From positions 1 through 64,000 of the forward strand of contig PAQM01000022.1 in the NCBI GenBank assembly GCA_002709305.1: a stretch of 64,000 nucleotides of DNA, written 5' to 3'. The DNA is from Crocinitomicaceae bacterium. GTDB taxonomy: Bacteria > Bacteroidota > Bacteroidia > Flavobacteriales_D > Crocinitomicaceae. Shown here one piece after another: positions 37,451-45,647 of this stretch. Within the stretch, counting starts at the first letter, position 1. Each line of letters begins with the position of its first letter. Under the pieces are notes generated by a model. The model did no database searches and was not told where the DNA came from. It worked only from the letters and a program-made list of their open reading frames with translations. Made by a program: the position numbers and the translations under genes.

Positions 37451-37466
37451 TGTTTCACGTGGAACA
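37451..37466. promoter_or_regulatory. parS site 1 (ParB/Spo0J binding)
   Basis: The minus-strand sequence TGTTCCACGTGAAACA is a known 16-bp variant of the parS consensus TGTTNCACGTGAAACA. It lies between ybeY and mnmG, just before the mnmG ATG. ParB bound here would load SMC and organise chromosome segregation. parA and parB are not in the window. Confidence 0.9.
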
Positions 37467-37484
37467 ATTTATCATAAAGCTAAG

Positions 37485-37904
37485 TCATAAAATAGACCTC
37501 AAACTTAAACACTCCTCTTCTTTTTTTTTCATAATAGCTTTTTCTGCGCGCTGCCTATCTTTATAACCACAAACATGTAAAACACCATGGACAACAACCC
37601 TACAAAGCTCGTCAAAAAAATCTTTAGAGTATTTTTTCGCGTTAAACCTTAACATATCAACCGATATAAAAAGGTCCGCAAAAACAAGGTCACCAACACG
37701 ATAATCAAGAGTAACTATATCCGTGTAAGTGTTGTGGTTTAGGTGGTCCTTGTTAATAGACAGTATCTTTTTGTTGTTTGTAAACACAATGTTAATCTCA
37801 CCCAAAACAAGTGTTTCACGTGAAACAACCTCGCTTAACCAAGTAAAAAAAAAGGGTTGATCTAAACACAAGTCCTCTGTCTCTTCAAAAAAAATATTAA
37901 CCAC
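37485..37904 (-). CDS. ybeY: rRNA maturation RNase YbeY
   Basis: YbeY is a metal-dependent endoribonuclease needed for 16S rRNA 3' maturation and ribosome quality control. The 139-residue protein has the zinc site in the Bacteroidota form HGVLHVCGYKD, where the third ligand is Asp instead of the usual His. It starts at GTG (37904), whose first G is the last base of the upstream kinase's TAG stop. The second parS site lies inside the gene and encodes the residues VVSRET. It is 41 bp upstream of mnmG on the same strand. Confidence 0.93.
   Translation of the reverse strand: MVNIFFEETEDLCLDQPFFFTWLSEVVSRETLVLGEINIVFTNNKKILSINKDHLNHNTYTDIVTLDYRVGDLVFADLFISVDMLRFNAKKYSKDFFDELCRVVVHGVLHVCGYKDRQRAEKAIMKKKEEECLSLRSIL
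37812..37827. promoter_or_regulatory. parS site 2, perfect palindrome inside ybeY
   Basis: TGTTTCACGTGAAACA is the exact, fully palindromic parS sequence. It lies within the ybeY coding region and is read as Val-Ser-Arg-Glu-Thr in the YbeY frame. It is 361 bp from site 1. Two sites this close mark a centromere-like ParB loading region. Confidence 0.93.
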
Positions 37905-38320
37905 TATTTTTTACTAAAATATATGTTAACACTCCTTCCGCCATCCTCAAAATCAACCGCCTCAGCTAAAGACCTCATCAAAAAAATACCTCGACCATTC
38001 TCTAGCTCAATGTTTTCTGGGGCCGTGGGGTCAGGCAGGTTTTTATAATCAAACCCAGCCCCCGAATCAACTACCCGAAAACAAAAATCCGTGTCTTTGT
38101 CGCCAACCGTAAGATCAACCATAAGGGTGTCTGACTGTTTATTACCATGCTCTATTGCGTTGTTAACCGCCTCTGTTACAGCAATTAAAACGTTTCCATA
38201 ATTATCTTCATTTACCAAAAGCTTGTCGCAAACAGAATCAATTAAAGCTTCAACTTTTGTGATTTCTTTAAAACTTGATGGTATTTTTATTTTTTCTATT
38301 TCAACAAAACCTTCCTTCAT
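37904..38320 (-). CDS. RsbW-like ATP-binding serine kinase/anti-sigma regulator
   Basis: The 138-residue protein is a stand-alone HATPase_c domain of the RsbW/SpoIIAB type. It has the N box (TEAVNNAIEHGN), the G1 box with VVDSGAGFD and the G2 region GRGIFLMRSLA. Such proteins bind ATP and phosphorylate STAS-domain antagonists or hold sigma factors. No STAS protein or partner sigma factor lies beside it, so its target is unknown. It overlaps ybeY by one base and lies 8 bp after the DUF4175 gene on the same strand. Confidence 0.88.
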   Translation of the reverse strand: MKEGFVEIEKIKIPSSFKEITKVEALIDSVCDKLLVNEDNYGNVLIAVTEAVNNAIEHGNKQSDTLMVDLTVGDKDTDFCFRVVDSGAGFDYKNLPDPTAPENIELENGRGIFLMRSLAEAVDFEDGGRSVNIYFSKK

Positions 38321-38328
38321 AGTAAAAT

Positions 38329-41300
38329 CTACATTCCTTTTAAAAAATATTGGTTTGCCTTATCTTTGTAATACTTCTGGTATACCGGATCAATAAGCCT
38401 TAACATTTCCATTTGTTTTTCCTTTTGCTTATTATACTCTTTTAAATGAATTTTGTTACTATTATTTTCAAAAAACCCCTCCTTTGATTCTCTAGAATCA
38501 TCCCTACCTCTTTCTATCATTGCTTTTTCACTCTCCAAAAGCCTTGTTAATATTTTTTGTTGACGATTTATTAGCTCTTTGGATTGTGTTTTGTTTATTA
38601 AGTTTTTTTCTTGTTCTTTTAGTTCTTTAAGGAGCGGGTTTAAAGCGTTTCCTTTTCCCTCTCCTGTTTTATTCATTTCACTTCGCATCTTCTCAAGAGC
38701 CCTTCTTAAAGCCCCTTGTTCCGCGGCCATTTTCGCAAGCTCTTTGCTTCCTAAACCCTCTTTTTTTCCCTCTCCCTTTTTTCCGCTACCAGCTTCTCCT
38801 TGATTTTCACCGCCAGGATTAGAGCCGTTTTTCATTTTTTCTAATTGGTCTTTTAGCATTTGCTTTATGTCCCCTGGGTTAGTAGAACCAGGGCTAGGTG
38901 TGCCGCTTCCCCCTGGCTTATTACAACTACCCGTCCCAGGAAGCTGCATCATGTTTTGAAGATCAGAAAGCGTTTCGTTTAACATTAAAGCTAAATTATT
39001 ATATGCCGTCATAACATACCTTTGGTGGTTGGATAAGGGTGTTTTTCTCCTTTCACCTATATCTTCTAAAATAAGGGTGTGGTTGGATTTAATCTGGGCA
39101 AGCTCTTTATCTACAAACCGAGCAATCTTTGGTTGTCTTTTTGCTAAAGTCAACAAGCTATCTCTTATTGTTTGGCTATTATCTATTAGCTTCCTTTGTT
39201 TTTTTGTGTAAGCATGAAAGGCTGGGTCAGAGTCATCAACCCTTTTAAAAGAATATATCAAATCCTCTTGGTCTATGCTTAAAATTAATAACCCTTCCAA
39301 AATAGACCTCAACATCTCTAAATCTTCTTCCGCTTGTTTCCTGTTGCTTTGAGACTTCATAGCGGCAAAGGATTGTGCCATTTCTTTCATCTTTTTTGCT
39401 GCACTTTTTTGGCTTTGACTCGCTTTAGAACCATTGTCTTTTTGCATTTGTTTGTTTGACTCTTCAAGACTTTTTGTTACCTCTTCTTGTTTGTCTTCTT
39501 GTTTGTCTAGTGTTAATGGGTTTTCTAGTTTTTTATTTAGGCTGTCTAATTCATTTATCTCTTTTTTTAATTGGTCAAAATTTTCTTTTATTTCGTTTTG
39601 TTGTTTTGCCTCTTCGTTAGATATGTTTTTTTTGTTTTTTGTTTTTTCCGCTAGTTGGTTTTGTTCCTCTGAAAGTTTCTCAAGCCATTTTTGTATATCC
39701 TCAATTTTTTCATTTACCTGAAGTTTTTTTAACATCTCTAAACTTCTGTCTAGCTGTTTTTCCATATCTTCAGAACCCGTTTCAAGTTCCTCTAGCTTTT
39801 TGTCTATTTCGTTTTTAAACATGTTTTCTTTCAAAAGATCCTCTAATTCTTTTAAAAGATTTTTTAACTCATCATCCATGAGGTCTTCTAAAAGGTTGTT
39901 TATCAACTCCTGTTGCTCTAAAAGGTTTTTGTCTTTGTCTGACAGCTGTGTTTTTTCTTCTATACTGTTGTTTATTTCTTCTTTTAAAGATTTTAAATCT
40001 TCTATCAAGCCTTTTTGTTGCTCTTGTAGTTGGTTTATTTCATTTTTATTTTTCCAGTTTTCGTTGTTTTTGTTTAGGTTGTCTTTTCTTAGTTTCTCTA
40101 TTTTTTCATTAAACCTTGACGCCTCTTTTAAAACACTTTTTAGTTTGTTTTTTGCTACTTCTTGCTCCTCATCGCGTTTGCTGTTTAGCTCCATTAAGGA
40201 AGGAAGGGTGTATTTAAACTTTTTGCTTTTTGTTTTTTTTGTGCCATTAACACCATCATTATCTCCAACAACAAAAAAATATTCCACCTCATCTTCAAGC
40301 GAAAGATCTTCTTTTGCAAAGTCTACAGCAAAACTAAACTCCCTTTCCACTCCATAAAAATCACCCAGGCTAATCTCAACTCTTTTAGGAGTAGAGTCGT
40401 TCTGTTTTTTTACTAAATAAACAAACTTTAAAAAAGCAAAACCATAGTCATCAGAAATATTGCCAGAAAAATATCGAGCACCCATTTTTAGTGTATCCTT
40501 TTTTTCTTCTACACTTATTGTTGGGTACTGGTCTTTTATCACGTCAACAAAGAAGGCTGTTGTGTCAACCTTATTGTTCTGTTTATTTGATAAAAGAATA
40601 CGACAAAAAGAGCTTTTCAAAAACCTTTTCTTAAAGGTAAATCCACGATCCTTGTACTCCAGTTGTGTTGTGTCCAAAAAAACTCTTGCTTTGCTTGTGT
40701 TTTTCGTTAGAGCGCTCCAAATGACCGTTGTTCCCTCTTCTATTGTTAAGTTTTTAGCATTTTTTATTACCTCTGTTTTTTTACCTATATATTTAGGATA
40801 TTTTAATGTTGCCTCAAATTTTCCTAAAACCGTTTTTCCCTCAACTTTAACTTTGTGTTTTTCGCTTTTAAATTGGTTTGCTTCAAAAAAAAACTCACAA
40901 TCTTCTCTAATCTGGTTTATTGTAGTTTTAAAAGTGTTTTTTGATGTTTTTTCTAATAAAAAACGCCCTTTATTTGACTTGTAATAAACCTTCTCTGGAA
41001 CCTCTTTTCCGTCAAGACGAAGAAGCAGGTCAAAATCACTCCCCTCTTCCACGGTCATTTGTTTTGTCAATAGAACAAACTTAAACGGTGCAGGCTCAAC
41101 AAAATCCTTAGAAAAATTAACCACCCTTTTTGTTCCGTTTGAAATAACTGAAGGACTAACGCCCCCTATTAAAAAAAACAAAAAAACAACCGGGACAACC
41201 CATTTTAAATGCTTTTTAGATTCTTTTATGTCTATCGCTTCTAAAAAATTGAAGCGCCTTAATGATTCGCTTCTTTTTTCTATACTTGCGTTTATTAGTT

Positions 41301-41676
41301 CATAATTTACCACAGCGCCACTGGTTTGGTCATTTAATTGAAGGGTGTTTATTAGCCTGTCTGAAATACCAGGAAAAAACTCACCAACAATTATTGACGC
41401 TTGTTTTCTGTCTATTCTTTTTCCAAAAGACTTTAATCTTAAAGCCGGTATGGCTATATATTTAGCTAAAACGAAAAAATTTGAACTTAAAAACCCCAAA
41501 AAAAGCGCGCCTCTAACAAAAGAATTAAATCGGCCAAAAAACTCTAAAGTAACAACAAAAAGAAATGATATTAAAAAAATACCCACAAACAAAAAAACAC
41601 CTTTTATTATTTGGTTTTTATAAAACTTCCGGATAAAACTGTCCAGCTGCAATAATAAAGCATCAAAATGACTCAT
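38329..41676 (-). CDS. DUF4175 family giant membrane-anchored coiled-coil protein
   Basis: The protein is 1115 residues long from the ATG at 41676 (MSHFDALLL). It has two membrane segments near residues 22-70 and a third near 160-180. A large extracytoplasmic beta-rich part (about 200-490) is followed by a very long Lys/Glu/Asn/Gln-rich helical region (about 500-1000) and a Gly/Pro-rich segment (about 930-970) with PGTGSCNKPGG. DUF4175 is a conserved Bacteroidota family of unknown function. It is the first gene of a minus-strand run leading to the kinase, ybeY and mnmG. An in-frame alternative start 27 bp upstream lacks support. Confidence 0.85.
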   Translation of the reverse strand: MSHFDALLLQLDSFIRKFYKNQIIKGVFLFVGIFLISFLFVVTLEFFGRFNSFVRGALFLGFLSSNFFVLAKYIAIPALRLKSFGKRIDRKQASIIVGEFFPGISDRLINTLQLNDQTSGAVVNYELINASIEKRSESLRRFNFLEAIDIKESKKHLKWVVPVVFLFFLIGGVSPSVISNGTKRVVNFSKDFVEPAPFKFVLLTKQMTVEEGSDFDLLLRLDGKEVPEKVYYKSNKGRFLLEKTSKNTFKTTINQIREDCEFFFEANQFKSEKHKVKVEGKTVLGKFEATLKYPKYIGKKTEVIKNAKNLTIEEGTTVIWSALTKNTSKARVFLDTTQLEYKDRGFTFKKRFLKSSFCRILLSNKQNNKVDTTAFFVDVIKDQYPTISVEEKKDTLKMGARYFSGNISDDYGFAFLKFVYLVKKQNDSTPKRVEISLGDFYGVEREFSFAVDFAKEDLSLEDEVEYFFVVGDNDGVNGTKKTKSKKFKYTLPSLMELNSKRDEEQEVAKNKLKSVLKEASRFNEKIEKLRKDNLNKNNENWKNKNEINQLQEQQKGLIEDLKSLKEEINNSIEEKTQLSDKDKNLLEQQELINNLLEDLMDDELKNLLKELEDLLKENMFKNEIDKKLEELETGSEDMEKQLDRSLEMLKKLQVNEKIEDIQKWLEKLSEEQNQLAEKTKNKKNISNEEAKQQNEIKENFDQLKKEINELDSLNKKLENPLTLDKQEDKQEEVTKSLEESNKQMQKDNGSKASQSQKSAAKKMKEMAQSFAAMKSQSNRKQAEEDLEMLRSILEGLLILSIDQEDLIYSFKRVDDSDPAFHAYTKKQRKLIDNSQTIRDSLLTLAKRQPKIARFVDKELAQIKSNHTLILEDIGERRKTPLSNHQRYVMTAYNNLALMLNETLSDLQNMMQLPGTGSCNKPGGSGTPSPGSTNPGDIKQMLKDQLEKMKNGSNPGGENQGEAGSGKKGEGKKEGLGSKELAKMAAEQGALRRALEKMRSEMNKTGEGKGNALNPLLKELKEQEKNLINKTQSKELINRQQKILTRLLESEKAMIERGRDDSRESKEGFFENNSNKIHLKEYNKQKEKQMEMLRLIDPVYQKYYKDKANQYFLKGM

Positions 41677-41798
41677 GTTTTTCTTTTCTAATCTAAGATA
41701 CAACTTTCACTTAAAGCCCCAAAAAAGGATAATAAAAAAAGACCTTGTTTTTATTTTGTTAAAAACCAATCATTATCTTTATTCTTCATTTTTTTATT

Positions 41799-43319
41799 AT
41801 GTGTAATAAACCCGTTAGAGTCCGATTTGCCCCCTCACCAACAGGCCCCCTTCATATTGGCGGTGTTAGAACCGCGCTGTACAATTATTTGTTTGCAAAA
41901 AAAAATGGTGGTGTTTTTATTCTTAGAATAGAAGACACAGACCAAACAAGGTTTGTTTCTGGGGCAGAAGAATATATAATAAAGTCTTTAAAGTGGTCCG
42001 GTATATCACCAACTGAAGGTCCTGGTTTCGGTGGTGATTTTGGTCCATATAGACAATCTGAAAGACAGAAAATATACGGCCCTTTTGTGGATCAACTTAT
42101 TACAAAAGGGCTCGCTTATTATGCGTTTGACACAGCAGAAGAGCTAAACAAACTAAGGGAGGAGGCTAAAAAACAAGGCCTTCCTAATTGGCAATACAAT
42201 AGCATTTCTAGGTTGGGACTTAAAAATTCTCTTTCCCTATCAAAAGACGAGGTAAGAAAAAAAATAGACTTAAAAACCCCTTTTGTTGTAAGAATAAAAA
42301 TGCCGCGCAACAAAATCATTCGTTTTTATGATGAGGTGAGAGGTTGGGTTTCTGTAAACTCAAACAACATTGATGATAAGGTTTTGTTTAAGTCAGACGG
42401 GATGCCCACATACCATTTAGCAAACGTTGTTGATGATTATACTATGAAAATTAGTCATGTTATTCGGGGAGAAGAATGGTTGCCGTCAGCTCCCCTACAT
42501 GTTTTTTTGTATGATGCTTTTGGGTGGGAGAAACCAAAGTTTGCCCACCTACCTCTTATATTAAAACCTAATGGAAACGGAAAACTTTCAAAAAGAGATG
42601 GAGATAAACTAGGGTTTCCTGTTTTTCCGCTAAATTGGGAAAGCACTGACGGAAACATTTTTCCTGGCTATAAGGAACAAGGGTTTTTTCCCGATGCATT
42701 TATTAATATGCTCGCTTTTTTAGGCTGGAACCCTGGGACAACAAAAGAATTGTTTTCTTTAACGGAGCTTTGCTCCTCGTTCTCTTTAGAAAGAGTGTCT
42801 AAGTCTGGCGCAAAATTTGACCCCGACAAAACACAATGGTTTCAACAGCAACACCTAAGAAACACTGAAAATGTTGTTTTAGCAAAAGAACTTCAGCCTT
42901 TATTTAAGGAAACTGTTTCTATAGAAAAACTAGCTTTTGTTTGTGGTTTAATAAAAGAAAGGGCAACCTTTGTTTTAGATATAATGAGAGATGGAGAATA
43001 TTTCTTTTCTCCCCCTAAAAAGTTAGATGAAAAAGCAATAAAAAAACGATGGAAAGAAGACTCAAAAAGACAGCTTGAGTCTTGGTATAATGAGTTAGAT
43101 GTTTCTATATCATTTAAAGCAAAAGATCTTGAGACCTTGTTTTTTTCTTTTTTAAAAAAGAACAATATAAAAATGGGGGACATTCTGCCTCTTTTTCGTC
43201 TTTTAATTACCGGCAAAAAGTCCGGACCAAGTATGTTTGAAATAGCTAGTTTTATTGGCAAAAAAGAGTGTTTAGAAAGAATAACAAATGGTATAAAAAA
43301 AGCAACACAAACAACTTAA
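41799..43319 (+). CDS. gltX: Glutamate-tRNA ligase
   Basis: GltX charges tRNA-Glu (and probably tRNA-Gln, because GatA is present for amidation). The 506-residue protein is a class I synthetase with the HIGH-type motif PSPTGPLHIGG (residues 11-21) and the KMSKS-type motif KLSKRDGD (about 261). The C-terminal helical anticodon-binding domain completes the family length. It is transcribed divergently from the DUF4175 gene and is followed 2 bp later by folB. Confidence 0.97.
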   Translation: MCNKPVRVRFAPSPTGPLHIGGVRTALYNYLFAKKNGGVFILRIEDTDQTRFVSGAEEYIIKSLKWSGISPTEGPGFGGDFGPYRQSERQKIYGPFVDQLITKGLAYYAFDTAEELNKLREEAKKQGLPNWQYNSISRLGLKNSLSLSKDEVRKKIDLKTPFVVRIKMPRNKIIRFYDEVRGWVSVNSNNIDDKVLFKSDGMPTYHLANVVDDYTMKISHVIRGEEWLPSAPLHVFLYDAFGWEKPKFAHLPLILKPNGNGKLSKRDGDKLGFPVFPLNWESTDGNIFPGYKEQGFFPDAFINMLAFLGWNPGTTKELFSLTELCSSFSLERVSKSGAKFDPDKTQWFQQQHLRNTENVVLAKELQPLFKETVSIEKLAFVCGLIKERATFVLDIMRDGEYFFSPPKKLDEKAIKKRWKEDSKRQLESWYNELDVSISFKAKDLETLFFSFLKKNNIKMGDILPLFRLLITGKKSGPSMFEIASFIGKKECLERITNGIKKATQTT

Positions 43320-43321
43320 AA

Positions 43322-43675
43322 ATGGGTTTTAAAATTAACGTTCTTGGAATAAGGGTTTACGCGTATCACGGTTGTTTAGAGGAAGAAAGAAAAATAGGAG
43401 GAAACTATATTGTTGATGTTCACTTAAAAACAAAAAACTCTTCTGCTTTAAAAACCGACAAGCTGGAAGAAACAGTAGACTATGTTGATATAAACCTAGT
43501 TGTTAAAAAAGAAATGTCTATTCCTTCAAAATTAATAGAACATGTCGCACAAAGAATATTGTCTCGAATAAAAAAAGATTTTAATTCAGTAGAAAAAACA
43601 AAAGTAAAAATAACAAAACTCTCCCCACCTATTAACGGTAACGTAAAATCTGTTTCTGTTGTTGTTAAGGGTTGA
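43322..43675 (+). CDS. folB: Dihydroneopterin aldolase
   Basis: FolB cleaves 7,8-dihydroneopterin to 6-hydroxymethyldihydropterin in folate synthesis. The 117-residue protein has the family core: INVLGIRVYAYHGCLEEER at the start, TVDYVDI in the middle and the late KLSPPINGNVKSVSVVV. The ATG at 43322 follows the gltX stop by 2 bp and gives the standard N-terminus; an upstream start would overlap gltX by 52 bp and add 18 residues with no family match. Its last codon overlaps the -33 element of the tRNA-Cys promoter. Confidence 0.93.
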   Translation: MGFKINVLGIRVYAYHGCLEEERKIGGNYIVDVHLKTKNSSALKTDKLEETVDYVDINLVVKKEMSIPSKLIEHVAQRILSRIKKDFNSVEKTKVKITKLSPPINGNVKSVSVVVKG

Positions 43676-43700
43676 CTTTATTTGTTTTTTGTTACATTTG
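43672..43700 (+). promoter_or_regulatory. Predicted promoter of tRNA-Cys
   Basis: TTG (43672-43674), an 18-bp spacer and TACATTTG (43693-43700) match the Bacteroidota promoter pattern. Predicted start is near 43707, 8 bp before the mature tRNA. Confidence 0.65.
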
Positions 43701-43714
43701 CATTCATGAAAGAT

Positions 43715-43785
43715 GGTCCCGTGGCCGAGCGGTTAGGCAGTGGTCTGCAAAACCATCTACAGCGGTTCGAATCCGCTCGGGACCT
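43715..43785 (+). tRNA. tRNA-Cys (anticodon GCA)
   Basis: The 71-nt sequence folds into a full cloverleaf. Acceptor arms GGTCCCG and CGGGACC pair, the D stem GCC/GGC encloses the loop, and the anticodon stem GTGGT/ACCAT encloses CTGCAAA with anticodon GCA. The T arm AGCGG-TTCGAAT-CCGCT is standard. The discriminator is T and CCA is not encoded. Confidence 0.95.
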
Positions 43786-43789
43786 CAAA

Positions 43790-43820
43790 AAAACCTCTTG
43801 TTTAAGAGGTTTTTTATTTT
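43790..43820. terminator. Bidirectional intrinsic terminator between tRNA-Cys and a T9SS protein gene
   Basis: AAAACCTCTT (43790-43799), loop GTTT and AAGAGGTTTT (43804-43813) form a perfect 10-bp stem. A T run follows on the plus strand, and A residues before the stem give a U run on the minus strand. It would stop both the tRNA transcript and the convergent secreted-protein transcript. Confidence 0.85.
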
Positions 43821-45529
43821 ATTATTAACCTTTGTTTGGTGTTTTTTCCATTGGAGTTAATAGACACGAAATAAAGTCCTGGAAGGGTTTTTATATTAAC
43901 CCTATACACACCTGTTTGCATGTTTGGCTTAATGTTTTCTTGGTAAACAACTCGCCCCATAACATCAAAAACCTGAAGAAAAAATTCTTTTTTTATTTCT
44001 GTCCTTATAAAAAACTCCCCTCTTGTTGGGTTTGGGTAAACAGTGATTTTAGGGTCTATGTGATTTGTAGTGATTGATGTAAAATCAACTGTAATAACGT
44101 TTGAAGTATAAACACAGCCATCATAGGACGTTAGTTGAACAGAATAATCCCCCTCGCTAACATTCGGCAAAACTTGTCCTGTAGCGCCTGGAATTATATT
44201 TCCTTCTTGATACCATTGTATAGAATAACTTGTTGTGTCTATGTATAAAATGTTTCCGCTTTGAAAAATTTGAGGAACAAAAAGAGAGTCACAAACAACA
44301 ATAAAAATAGTGTCTGAGCTGGAAAAACAACCTTCCGGTGTTGTCGACACTACAAAATACTCCCCTGAACTCGTGGAAAAAAGAGAGTCTGTTGTCGCTC
44401 CAAAAACAGGGTTTCCATTTTGATACCATTGTAGGTTTAAGTTTAAAGAGTCTGTCCATAAAACTTGGCCTAAAGAATCTATGTTGGGTGTTGGGGGGTC
44501 ACCAAAAACCTTTACTGTGTCTGAAGAAGTTATTGGTGTTGGAGGAACAACGGAGTTTGTGTAGCTAATTATTTCTCCTCCTCCTGTCATTGTGTTTGAA
44601 GAAGAAAACCCTTGAAAAGAATGACTTCCGCAAAAATCGTCCCCAGTCCAAAAACCATCCTCATCCCAAACCTCAATCGTGTATGTTTGGTTCTGTAGCG
44701 GTATGTTGTTGATAGACCAAGAAACAGGAAAATTTTGGTCTACATATACAGGAGAGGTGTATATAACAGCCCCCGATTGATCTAAAAGCTTGATATAGGG
44801 GTCTGGGTTTAAAGAACCAAAACCATCATCCAAGTCTCCACTCCAACCATCAGCAGAAGAAACTTCAACGTTTGTTAAAAAATAAGAAGACGCCGTTGTT
44901 GTATAGGCCTCATAGTTAACTATATACTCTCCTGGTGTTGTATATATTTGGGGGGCAGGGTTTTCTTGTGAACTGGTTGTTCCGTTTCCAAAATCCCAAT
45001 TATATGCCTGTAAACCGGGGTTGTTGTTTATAAAAGAAACTGTCATTGGGGCACATCCATACCCCCCAACAGTTGAAAAACCAATATTTGAGGTTGTGTC
45101 CGGTTGGACAACAACCTGTGTGTAATAATTTACAGGAACGTCCCCTATAAGGCTTAGTGTAGCTATAACCGACACATCAATCGGATATACACCGGCAAGA
45201 AGAGGAGAGCCGTAAACTTCAATACAACCATATTGATTTGTTTGGGGGTTGTAATTACAATTTGTGGCCTGAGAGTCACACTGCCAGTTTAAACCAAAGG
45301 GGAGGCCTGAGACCGACTGTATAAAAAAGTTTGTAAAACTAAGCCCAGAGGTGTCTAAAGGTAAAACAAAGGAAATGCTTTCTGAATATTGTGTTCCCAC
45401 CATTCCATCGGGCAAAACATCGGGGTATATCCCTGGTTGTGTTTGGTTATAATCAATCACACACTGAGCTTCTGCCTTAAAAAAGCAAAACAAAAGCAAG
45501 GATAAAATTATTACGCTTGTTTTTCTCAT
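43814..45529 (-). CDS. T9SS-secreted PKD-domain protein
   Basis: The 571-residue protein starts at the ATG at 45529 with a signal peptide (MRKTSVIILSLLLFCFFKAEAQ). Then come an N-terminal beta domain, a PKD domain (about 155-220, with YNWDFGNGTTSSQENPAP), a C2-like segment with GDLDDGFG and a Trp-Asp-Glu-Asp-Gly pair, and two Ig-like repeats (LQWYQNGNPVFGAT and IQWYQEGNIIPGAT). It ends in a type A T9SS sorting domain (VYPNPTRGEFFI to KQRLIIK). It is probably a surface or secreted adhesin-like protein. No enzyme motif was found. Confidence 0.9.
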   Translation of the reverse strand: MRKTSVIILSLLLFCFFKAEAQCVIDYNQTQPGIYPDVLPDGMVGTQYSESISFVLPLDTSGLSFTNFFIQSVSGLPFGLNWQCDSQATNCNYNPQTNQYGCIEVYGSPLLAGVYPIDVSVIATLSLIGDVPVNYYTQVVVQPDTTSNIGFSTVGGYGCAPMTVSFINNNPGLQAYNWDFGNGTTSSQENPAPQIYTTPGEYIVNYEAYTTTASSYFLTNVEVSSADGWSGDLDDGFGSLNPDPYIKLLDQSGAVIYTSPVYVDQNFPVSWSINNIPLQNQTYTIEVWDEDGFWTGDDFCGSHSFQGFSSSNTMTGGGEIISYTNSVVPPTPITSSDTVKVFGDPPTPNIDSLGQVLWTDSLNLNLQWYQNGNPVFGATTDSLFSTSSGEYFVVSTTPEGCFSSSDTIFIVVCDSLFVPQIFQSGNILYIDTTSYSIQWYQEGNIIPGATGQVLPNVSEGDYSVQLTSYDGCVYTSNVITVDFTSITTNHIDPKITVYPNPTRGEFFIRTEIKKEFFLQVFDVMGRVVYQENIKPNMQTGVYRVNIKTLPGLYFVSINSNGKNTKQRLIIK

Positions 45530-45647
45530 TTTTTTCTTCAAATTTAATATTAAGAGTAGAAAAAACAAAAACAAAGGTCCCGCCCCTTTTTCTTTATCTG
45601 TTTTGTTTTGTTTATTTTAGTGGCGGTAGATTTTTAATCCCTTTTTT

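Noticed and set aside
37444-37467. Upstream TTG start for mnmG giving MFHVKQIG at the N-terminus
   Set aside because: These codons are the parS site. The ATG at 37443 gives the normal family start, and TTG has no support.
38579-41623. Many plus-strand open frames opposite the DUF4175 gene
   Set aside because: They are antisense shadows of Lys/Glu-rich codons, rich in Ser, Phe and Leu, with no recognisable domain.
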